Positions 58,221 to 64,000 of a stretch of DNA of 64,000 nucleotides are shown here, piece by piece. Each line of letters opens with the position of its first letter. The first letter of the stretch is position 1. Below the pieces are notes generated by a model. The model did not search any database, was not told the origin of the DNA, and saw only the letters and a program-made list of their open reading frames with translations. The position numbers were made by a program, and so were the translations under genes. Source of the stretch: Corynebacterium kalinowskii (GTDB lineage: Bacteria > Actinomycetota > Actinomycetes > Mycobacteriales > Mycobacteriaceae); the NCBI RefSeq assembly GCF_009734385.1, contig NZ_CP046452.1, forward strand, positions 2,446,219-2,510,218, in the 5' to 3' direction.

Positions 58221-58769
58221 CTAGCCTACGGACACGCTGAGCAGTTCCTCAACCTCAGCAGCGGCCAACAACCCATCCACAGGCGGCAATTCCATTCGGT
58301 ACCGTGGCACCTCGTCATGGTCCACAAGCAGCGAGAATCCTGCTTTGACCAGTACATTCTCGGGGATGAGACCAATAGGACCAAACGTTCCGGAGCGCCA
58401 GCCGAACGCCTCGACTGCGGGGATATCGCGTGCGACTAGATGGCCGAGAACGGCGTCGACAAGCACAGCACTGAGAGAAGAGTCCATGGCCCCGGTAAAT
58501 AGGGAGCTAATCAGGGTCGCGTCCGGTGAAGCCGGGCCACTGGGCATTTCACCGGCCCCCGGCAAGAGAGATGGCGCTGCAAAGAGGATCGTGGCAGCAG
58601 GGGAGTCTGCGACCGCCGAGAAGCCACAGAGACCATAGGTCATGAGGGTGCTGGACAACCACAGTTCTTTTTCCATCGCGGGGTCGGCGACATCCGACCC
58701 TGCCTCCCAAAACGCGGTGCGCAGGCACGCCGGATGCACGTTTTGCAGCGTGACCGGCTCGATGCGCAT
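58221..58769 (-). CDS. GNAT-like acetyltransferase next to parB
   Basis: A 182-residue protein in the Rv3916c position. ALVDAVLGHLVARDIPAVEAFGWRSG and IPENVLVKAGFSLLVDHDEVPRYRMEL match the C-terminal half of GNAT acetyltransferases; the acetyl-CoA loop is poorly conserved. The function is unknown. The ATG directly follows the parB stop (TAA-ATG), so it is the last gene of the parA-parB unit. It converges on cwlM across 267 bases that hold a short GC hairpin (58206-58220) and nothing else I recognise. Confidence 0.82.
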   Translation of the reverse strand: MRIEPVTLQNVHPACLRTAFWEAGSDVADPAMEKELWLSSTLMTYGLCGFSAVADSPAATILFAAPSLLPGAGEMPSGPASPDATLISSLFTGAMDSSLSAVLVDAVLGHLVARDIPAVEAFGWRSGTFGPIGLIPENVLVKAGFSLLVDHDEVPRYRMELPPVDGLLAAAEVEELLSVSVG

Positions 58770-59771
58770 TTAGCCCTCCAGCAGATCCATGATGCGCTGA
58801 AAGTCGTCGTGGTCGCCGAATTCGACCACAATCTTGCCCTTGCGCTTGCCTACCTGGACGGACACGCGGGTTTCAAAGCGGTCGCCGAGACGGCTGGCGG
58901 CCTCAGTGGCGAAGGCCGGGGGAGGGGTCTTGGTGCGCTTTGCGACGTCCGGCTGGTCACCGCGGTTCATCAGGGTCACCGCCTCTTCGGTGGCGCGCAC
59001 CGACAGTCCCTCGGCCACGATGCGGGTGGCCAATTCTTCCTGCGCCTGAGCGCCGGCCTTCAGACCCAACAGCGCGCGGGCATGGCCGGCGGACAGCACA
59101 CCGGCGGCTACCTTGCGCTGCACCGGAACCGGCAGTGCAAGCAAACGGATCATATTGGTAATCAGCGGGCGGGATCGGCCGATTTTCTCGGCGAGTTCTG
59201 CTTGAGTGACACCGAACTCGTCCAAGAGCTGCTGGTAGGCCGCCGCTTCTTCCAGTGGATTGAGCTGGGCGCGGTGGATGTTCTCCAGGAGTGCGTCGCG
59301 AAGCATGTCGCCGTCGTCGGTGTTGCGGACGATGGCAGGGATCGTCTGCAGGCCAGCCTTGCCCGAGGCGCGCCAGCGACGCTCACCCATGATGAGCTCG
59401 TAGCCATCGCCCTTTTCGCGAACGACGATCGGCTGCATGAGGCCGAACTCCTTGATGGAGTGGACGAGCTCGTTCAGCGCTTCTGGGTCGAAGACTTGGC
59501 GTGGCTGCTTCGGATTCGGGCGGATCGAGTTGATCGGGATTTCGCGGTAGGTCGCACCGAAAGCGGTGTCGGACTGCTCGGCGGCAGCGGCATCAGCTTT
59601 GCGGGCTGCAGCAGGCTTCGGGGTAGCTGCCTTGAGCGCGGAATCCCCAGCATGTCCACCAATAATGATGTCTGCAGCACCGTTGGTAAGCCGTGGCTTT
59701 TGCTCCGGTGCACTCGGGATCAAAGCGGCAAGACCGCGACCGAGACCACCTTTACGAGTTTCATTAGCCAC
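58770..59771 (-). CDS. parB: Chromosome partitioning protein ParB
   Basis: The 333-residue ParB has the CTP-binding/N-terminal motif of ParB-Srx proteins ([36 protein letters not shown] with the GERRxRA box), the helix-turn-helix [28 protein letters not shown] and a C-terminal dimerisation region ([28 protein letters not shown]). It binds the ten parS sites and loads SMC. The GTG start overlaps the parA stop by one base (TAGTG). Confidence 0.96.
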   Translation of the reverse strand: MANETRKGGLGRGLAALIPSAPEQKPRLTNGAADIIIGGHAGDSALKAATPKPAAARKADAAAAEQSDTAFGATYREIPINSIRPNPKQPRQVFDPEALNELVHSIKEFGLMQPIVVREKGDGYELIMGERRWRASGKAGLQTIPAIVRNTDDGDMLRDALLENIHRAQLNPLEEAAAYQQLLDEFGVTQAELAEKIGRSRPLITNMIRLLALPVPVQRKVAAGVLSAGHARALLGLKAGAQAQEELATRIVAEGLSVRATEEAVTLMNRGDQPDVAKRTKTPPPAFATEAASRLGDRFETRVSVQVGKRKGKIVVEFGDHDDFQRIMDLLEG

Positions 59772-60703
59772 TAGTTATTCTCTCCTTCGGGTGCTCGTCC
59801 AATCGGGCCGCTGTCTTCGGTAGGCAGGTAGTCGCCGCGGTTCGCGATCTCCTTTGCCGCATCCAGGTAGGCGAGTGCACCGCGAGAACCTGGGTCGTAC
59901 TGCAATACGGTCTGGCCGAAGCCAGGTGCCTCGGAAACCTTGACGGAACGTGGGATGACATTCCTCAGTACTACGCTGCCGAAGTGCTCGCGCACCTCGT
60001 TTGCCACCTGCTCAGCAAGCTTCGTACGAGCATCGTACATGGTGAGCAAAATGGCGCTGATGTGCAGGTTCGGGTTGAGGTGCTGCCGGATCATCGTGAT
60101 GTTATTCAGCAGCTGGCCGACGCCCTCCAGCGCGTAATATTCAGCCTGGATCGGGATAATCACCTCGTCCACGGCGGTCATGGCATTGATGGTGAGCAGT
60201 CCGAGGGACGGCGGGCAGTCAATGATGACGTAGTCGAAACCATGCTCGTTCAAGAAGTCCTGGTTCAGGGCATCGGACAGCCGGTATTCGCGACGCACCA
60301 TGGAAACTAGCTCGATTTCAGATCCCGCCAGGTCAATGGTGGCGGGAATGCAGTACAGGTTCTCCGTGAAGGAGGAACGCTGCAACGCTTCCGCGGCGGT
60401 GCATTCTCCGATGAGCATCTCATAGGAAGAGAGCACACCGGAATGGTGCTCGGCACCGAGTGCAGTGGAGGCGTTACCCTGCGGGTCTAGATCGACCACC
60501 AGCACTTTCAGACCATGCAGCGCTAGGCCAGCGGCGAGGTTGACGGAGGAAGTTGTCTTACCCACGCCACCCTTTTGGTTAGCGATGGTGATCTTCCTGG
60601 TCTTTTCCGGGCGGGGAAGTGACAGGGCATTTGGCGTCATCACCTTTGCAGCACGCCTAGCTGCGGCTGCGATGGGGGTGTCGTCCCAAAACTGCTCGTC
60701 CAT
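59771..60703 (-). CDS. parA: Chromosome partitioning ATPase ParA
   Basis: The 310-residue Walker-type ATPase has the deviant Walker A motif KGGVGKTT near residues 44-51, [21 protein letters not shown] and [12 protein letters not shown] 35-residue N-terminal extension ([10 protein letters not shown]) precedes it. It moves ParB-parS complexes and, in corynebacteria, helps tether origins at the poles. It is first in the parA-parB-GNAT unit. Confidence 0.96.
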   Translation of the reverse strand: MDEQFWDDTPIAAAARRAAKVMTPNALSLPRPEKTRKITIANQKGGVGKTTSSVNLAAGLALHGLKVLVVDLDPQGNASTALGAEHHSGVLSSYEMLIGECTAAEALQRSSFTENLYCIPATIDLAGSEIELVSMVRREYRLSDALNQDFLNEHGFDYVIIDCPPSLGLLTINAMTAVDEVIIPIQAEYYALEGVGQLLNNITMIRQHLNPNLHISAILLTMYDARTKLAEQVANEVREHFGSVVLRNVIPRSVKVSEAPGFGQTVLQYDPGSRGALAYLDAAKEIANRGDYLPTEDSGPIGRAPEGENN

Positions 60704-60739
60704 TCACATTTCCCTTCCCAACAATTAAGCTCTCTTATC

Positions 60740-61366
60740 CTACTTGATCCGCGGCACAATGATGAGCGTTGTCGGCTCTTCCACCACGTCCTGGCCCACC
60801 AACCGGATCTCGGCGAGCCCGCCTCCGGCCTTCTTTATCTCCTTGTCATCGCGCTCCAGCTCCTCCGCCACGGAGGAACCCTTCAGCGCGATCATCTTGC
60901 CGCCCTTGCGCAGCAGTGGAAGGGACCAACCGGCAAGTCTCCCCAGCGGGGCAACGGCGCGTGAGGTCACGACGTCGACAAGCCCAACCTCGGCCCGCAC
61001 CGCCTTTTCTTCCGCGCGCCCGCGCAGGACGGTGACGTTATCTAGCGCGAGCTTATCGACGACTTCGCTCAGAAACACCGAGCGCTTCAGCAATGGCTCA
61101 ATGAGGGTGATCGTCAGATCGGGTCGGCGGATGGCCAATGGAATTCCCGGCAAACCGGCACCGGAACCGATGTCGGCAACCTTCACGCCTTGGGGAATCG
61201 CTTCTTCCAAGACGGCGCAGTTGAGGATGTGTCGCTCCCAGAGACGGGGAACTTCGCGAGGGCCAATGAAGCCACGGGTAGAGCCGTCGGTGGCGAGTAG
61301 TTCGTGATACTGCTCGGCAAGGTGGTAGCGATCCCCGAAGTAGTCCTCTGGTTTCACGTGAAACAT
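60740..61366 (-). CDS. rsmG: 16S rRNA (guanine-527-N7)-methyltransferase RsmG
   Basis: The 208-residue methyltransferase has [22 protein letters not shown], the AdoMet loop [29 protein letters not shown] and [13 protein letters not shown]. The ATG used here lies at the edge of parS site 10, giving M-F-H-V-K-P. The GTG nine bases on, at the centre of that site, is as likely, because AAGGG then lies nine bases before it. It stands between yidC and parA as usual, without an intervening jag gene. Confidence 0.94.
   Translation of the reverse strand: MFHVKPEDYFGDRYHLAEQYHELLATDGSTRGFIGPREVPRLWERHILNCAVLEEAIPQGVKVADIGSGAGLPGIPLAIRRPDLTITLIEPLLKRSVFLSEVVDKLALDNVTVLRGRAEEKAVRAEVGLVDVVTSRAVAPLGRLAGWSLPLLRKGGKMIALKGSSVAEELERDDKEIKKAGGGLAEIRLVGQDVVEEPTTLIIVPRIK
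61350..61365. promoter_or_regulatory. parS site 10
   Basis: GGTTTCACGTGAAACA, 15 of 16 consensus bases (reverse strand: TGTTTCACGTGAAACC). It covers the first codons of rsmG and is the copy nearest the origin, about 2.2 kb from the DnaA boxes. Confidence 0.92.
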
Positions 61367-61453
61367 CCCTTCTGTTTTCTTACACTCTACGCTGCGCAAA
61401 ATTGAGCTTGAATCTGGTGATGCAAACCGGTGTTTTCCCTTCCATGGGGCATG

Positions 61454-61480
61454 AAAAAAGCCGCCCTGTCAAGGGCGGCC
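61454..61480 (-). terminator. Terminator after yidC
   Basis: Read on the minus strand, GCCGCCCT-TGAC-AGGGCGGC is followed by TTTTTTC. It ends the rnpA-yidD-yidC transcript before the rsmG promoter. Confidence 0.92.
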
Positions 61481-61492
61481 TCTTTGTGATTA

Positions 61493-62446
61493 CTACTTGC
61501 GCTTCTTCTTTGGATTGTCCGGGCGCTGACCTGGCTTCGGGGCAGTGGCACGCTTGGCGGCCTTCTTAGCCTCGAGCTCGGCTTCCTCTTCCTTGTCCAT
61601 CTTGTCAAAGACGTACTTCATCTGGAAGTAGGTCCAGATGTTGTTGGCACCCATGTAGCACAGCAGGCCGATGTGCCACAGCACACCGGTGAACAGAATG
61701 GTTGCTGGCATGAACCAGAGCATCATCTTGTTCATCATGTCCATCTGGGATGCCATCATCTCGTTGCTTGGAGCCTGTTGGCGACCAGAGGCAATGCGCG
61801 CTTTCTGGCGATCCAGTGACATGCGGGCATTGAAGTGAGTAGCCAACACAGTCAGGAGAATCAGTGGCGCTGCAACAATGATGATGTTTGTCTTGGTGAA
61901 GTCCACCGGCTGGAATGCTTGGTACATCTCGGAAGGCATGGAGATGTAGGAGGACAACGGCACACCGAAGAGTCGAGCACCGAGGAAGGACTGCACGTCC
62001 TCCGGCTTAAAGAAGTAGTTCGCGGTGTTCGCGTTCTCTTCAATAGACATACCCAGCTGACCGGTACCGGTACCAGTGCGGTTGAAGGAACGCAGCACGT
62101 GGAACAGACCAATGAACACTGGCATCTGGATGAGGATTGGCAAGCAACCTGCCAACGGATTGACGCCCATCTCCTTCTGGAGCTTGCGCGTTTCCTCCAT
62201 CATCTTCTGCTGGTCATTCTTGTACTTTTCGCGAATTTCCTGCATCAGCGGCTGCATTTCCTGCATCTTGCGACCGGAACGCATTTGATCCATCGTCGGC
62301 TTGACCAGGAGAATACGGATGGTGAAAGTCAGGAAGACAATGGCCAAGACCCAGGTGATTCCCGAGTCTGGGCTGAGCACGAGGGAGAACACCTTATGCC
62401 AGAACCAGAGAACGACCGAGATCGGCCAGTAGACGAAATTGAGCAC
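61493..62446 (-). CDS. yidC: Membrane protein insertase YidC
   Basis: The 317-residue insertase starts MLNFVYWPISVVLWFWHKVF (first helix) and carries the family core: TFTIRILLVKPTMDQMRSGRKMQEMQPLMQEIREKYKND with its conserved Arg, GCLPILIQMPVFIGLFHVLR, ILLTVLATHFNARMS and MPATILFTGVLWHIGLLCYMGANN. A basic tail (PKPGQRPDNPKKKRK) may bind ribosomes. GTG start. It inserts membrane proteins with or without SecYEG. Confidence 0.95.
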   Translation of the reverse strand: MLNFVYWPISVVLWFWHKVFSLVLSPDSGITWVLAIVFLTFTIRILLVKPTMDQMRSGRKMQEMQPLMQEIREKYKNDQQKMMEETRKLQKEMGVNPLAGCLPILIQMPVFIGLFHVLRSFNRTGTGTGQLGMSIEENANTANYFFKPEDVQSFLGARLFGVPLSSYISMPSEMYQAFQPVDFTKTNIIIVAAPLILLTVLATHFNARMSLDRQKARIASGRQQAPSNEMMASQMDMMNKMMLWFMPATILFTGVLWHIGLLCYMGANNIWTYFQMKYVFDKMDKEEEAELEAKKAAKRATAPKPGQRPDNPKKKRK

Positions 62447-62454
62447 TGTGAGTC

Positions 62455-62721
62455 TTAACTCCTTTTGTTGGTGCGTGGGCGGACGGGATCAAATCCACCC
62501 GGATGCCAGGGCCCACATTTGCCAAGCCGTACCAAGGTGAGCACAACTCCCCGGAGGGCGCCATGCTCCCGCAGCGCGTCCAACGCATACGCGCTGCACG
62601 TTGGCTCGAAACGACAGGTCGAACCCATCTTAAGCGGTGAGATGTAGTTTTGGTATATCAGAACAAGGCGCAGCAAGACCTTAGTCACGGGTGAGCTTTG
62701 CGAGTGCATAGCGCACATCAT
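62455..62721 (-). CDS. yidD: Membrane protein insertion efficiency factor YidD
   Basis: An 88-residue protein with the YidD signature: LIYQNYISPLKMGSTCRFEPTCSAYALDALREHGALRG, then GKCGPWHPGGFDPV. Three conserved Cys are present. The start ATG lies inside rnpA with AAGGAG seven bases upstream; a further ATG at 62709 is possible. yidC follows eight bases after its stop. Confidence 0.93.
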   Translation of the reverse strand: MMCAMHSQSSPVTKVLLRLVLIYQNYISPLKMGSTCRFEPTCSAYALDALREHGALRGVVLTLVRLGKCGPWHPGGFDPVRPRTNKRS

Positions 62722-63031
62722 CCATGAGCTCCTTGCTGCTTACTTGTCCGGCGCGCGGGAGCGCCCTAATAACAACGTCGCAGTCGGTGGGGATAGTTCC
62801 CGCCAAGGCACTGCAGACATGCCGAAGCCGCCGGTAGGTTCGATGTCTTACGACCGAATTACCGACGGCTTTGGAAACGATGAGACCAAAGTGAGGTCCG
62901 CCGAAGCGAACGATTTCACTTTTGTCCGCGCGCGCGAGGTGCACAACAACCGATGTGGTTCCTGTGCGTCGGCCGCCCCGAACAATGCGACGGAACTCAG
63001 CAGAGTTCAGCTTATATTGCTGCGGGAGCAT
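62681..63031 (-). CDS. rnpA: Ribonuclease P protein component
   Basis: The 116-residue protein subunit of RNase P has HFGLIVSKAVGNSVVRHRTYRRLRH, the RNR-type motif with His for Asn, and the typical N-terminus Q-Y-K-L-N-S-A-E-F-R-R-I-V-R-G-G. It lies 19 bases after rpmH, and the yidD start overlaps its end by 41 bases. Confidence 0.95.
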   Translation of the reverse strand: MLPQQYKLNSAEFRRIVRGGRRTGTTSVVVHLARADKSEIVRFGGPHFGLIVSKAVGNSVVRHRTYRRLRHVCSALAGTIPTDCDVVIRALPRAGQVSSKELMDDVRYALAKLTRD

Positions 63032-63050
63032 GCCTGACCTTCGCGAAAAA

Positions 63051-63194
63051 TTACGCGGTCAGCTTTGCACGGCCCTTGCTACGACGAGCCGACACGATTG
63101 CGCGACCAGCACGGGTGCGCATACGAGTACGGAAGCCGTGAACACGTGCACGACGACGGTTGTTCGGCTGGAACGTCCGCTTGCCCTTTGCCAC
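63051..63194 (-). CDS. rpmH: 50S ribosomal protein L34
   Basis: The 47-residue basic protein begins [20 protein letters not shown] and ends [18 protein letters not shown], the full length of L34. GTG start with GGAG upstream (TTAGGAGTGTAACC). It is the first gene of the rpmH-rnpA-yidD-yidC group leaving the origin. Confidence 0.97.
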   Translation of the reverse strand: MAKGKRTFQPNNRRRARVHGFRTRMRTRAGRAIVSARRSKGRAKLTA

Positions 63195-64000
63195 GGTTAC
63201 ACTCCTAAAGTTTTCTTATGGGAGATATGCAGCAGCCAGTAATCCCAGGTGTTGTGTACGTGGGGTACTTTCGCGGCCGCATGTCACCCAAGTTAAGTGG
63301 ATGATTGTTGAAACTCGGTGGCAGGAAATGTGTCGCGCAGCTAAGCGCGCTTCACAGGCCGACTAGCCTCCGAGCCGCCTGGACTACATGAGTAGGCCGG
63401 GCGCAGATGCACACCAAAATCAAGTGATGTGACAGACAGGAGCAAGCCTACGCCATGGTGGACAGGCAAAACAAATCGACACGCCGACTCATTCGGGTAC
63501 CCCTTGAATGACATTTTTGTAATTTAAACGCAGCTAAACGACGTTTTCCCACGGTTATCCACATGTAGCACCACCCCTACCCAGAACTTCGTTTTTCTGC
63601 TGTGGACAGGACGCTATCGCGCCGAGTAAAGATGGAGATATCCGATTTACTCACAGCCTGTGGGAAAATCACATTGTGTATAACTCTCAACTGAAACTTC
63701 AGACTTTGTGATTTTTCACAAGAAAGAGCAGGTCAGAGCGTTACACAACCTAAAGAAATCTATCCACAGGCCGTGCCGTATCCTGTGAATAACTAGCCAG
63801 AAAAAGTTATCCACAGGTGTGGACAATTCTGTGGAAGCACAGGACAACGCCATTTTGTAGTTGTGGACAATCCATCCACTGGCTGCCTAATGACAACAAA
63901 TGAACTAAACGCTCAAGGACCCACATCCGGGTTCCTGGTGGTTTGCCGAGCTCAAGAAAATTGCGTAAGGCATGGCCATTGCTGACCTAAAGGACCATAA
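63195..64000. other. oriC: Origin region (oriC) with DnaA boxes
   Basis: About 800 bases without a convincing gene. Strong DnaA boxes: TTATCCACA at 63555-63563 and 63807-63815 (plus), TTATACACA at 63683-63675 and TTATTCACA at 63792-63784 (minus). Weaker ones: CTATCCACA at 63760-63768, TTGTCCACA at 63826-63818 and 63870-63862 (minus). An AT-richer stretch (63508-63535) may be the unwinding element. The position next to rpmH is that of corynebacterial origins; dnaA should follow, but its start is not visible before the window ends. Confidence 0.85.

Noticed and set aside
58200..58222. Terminator CTCCC-GTCGC-GGGGGAG between cwlM and the GNAT gene
   Set aside because: The stem is short and has no T-run on either strand; it is mentioned only as a hairpin.
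57984..58439. Plus-strand open frame between cwlM and the GNAT gene
   Set aside because: It mostly lies antisense to the GNAT gene, has no recognisable domain and no ribosome-binding site.
63891..63986. Start of dnaA (ATG ACA ACA AAT ...)
   Set aside because: The frame stops after 31 residues and does not resemble a DnaA N-terminus. dnaA probably begins beyond the window.

Overview
The window is a stretch of a high-GC Gram-positive chromosome that most likely comes from a Corynebacterium. The right end carries the actinobacterial origin block: pcnA-type tRNA nucleotidyltransferase, NUDIX protein, DUF6049 secreted protein, murJ, sigM, trxB, trxA and cwlM, then on the other strand a GNAT protein, parB, parA, rsmG, yidC, yidD, rnpA and rpmH, followed by a DnaA-box-rich intergenic region that looks like oriC. 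The trp operon has a W-W-W leader peptide and a fused TrpCF, both known from corynebacteria. Ten copies of GTTTCACGTGAAAC (the parS core) lie between 29.9 and 61.4 kb and none lie elsewhere in the window, as expected near a corynebacterial origin. The species cannot be named from this alone. I saw no tRNA, rRNA, insertion sequence, prophage or CRISPR array.

Layout. 0-7.6 kb: the start of a membrane protein, DedA, a two-component system, PAP2 phosphatase, nitroreductase and MmcQ-like protein behind a palindromic operator array, a class II-like Fic protein, luxS with mtn (activated methyl cycle, AI-2 precursor) and a DUF2853 protein. 7.6-12 kb: a small lipoprotein, an inverted-repeat element, and the thiamine thiazole genes thiO-thiS-thiG-thiF behind a TPP riboswitch, with thiE divergent and outside riboswitch control. 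12-21 kb: secreted phospholipase A2-like protein, steroid-reductase-like membrane protein, two short-chain dehydrogenases, VanZ protein, aldehyde dehydrogenase, GH1 phospho-glucosidase and leuS. 21-33 kb: a class III Fic protein, a fused indolepyruvate:ferredoxin oxidoreductase, a Tat-type Rieske lipoprotein, an FtsX-type ABC transporter facing a NarL-type two-component system, an ArsR regulator with a divergent partner, a cation symporter, an SdpI-like protein and a NUDIX hydrolase.

33-41 kb: trp operon trpL-trpB(paralogue)-trpE-trpG-trpD-trpCF-trpB-trpA plus one unknown gene, almost all stop/start-overlapped, with a Trp attenuator in front. The first TrpB has Gly where the second has the Lys that normally contacts the alpha subunit, so the two copies have probably diverged in function. 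41-47 kb: MerR-controlled drug-type ABC exporter, a second Rieske lipoprotein, an old-yellow-enzyme homologue and a BASS-family transporter. 47-64 kb: the conserved origin block.

Two themes run through the window. Many genes have a -10 hexamer six to eight bases before the start codon, predicting leaderless mRNAs; at three loci two such promoters face each other and share their -10 bases. The parS sites mostly lie in coding DNA, read as F-H-V-K or V-S-R-E-T, and in two or three genes the central GTG of the site is itself the likely start codon.
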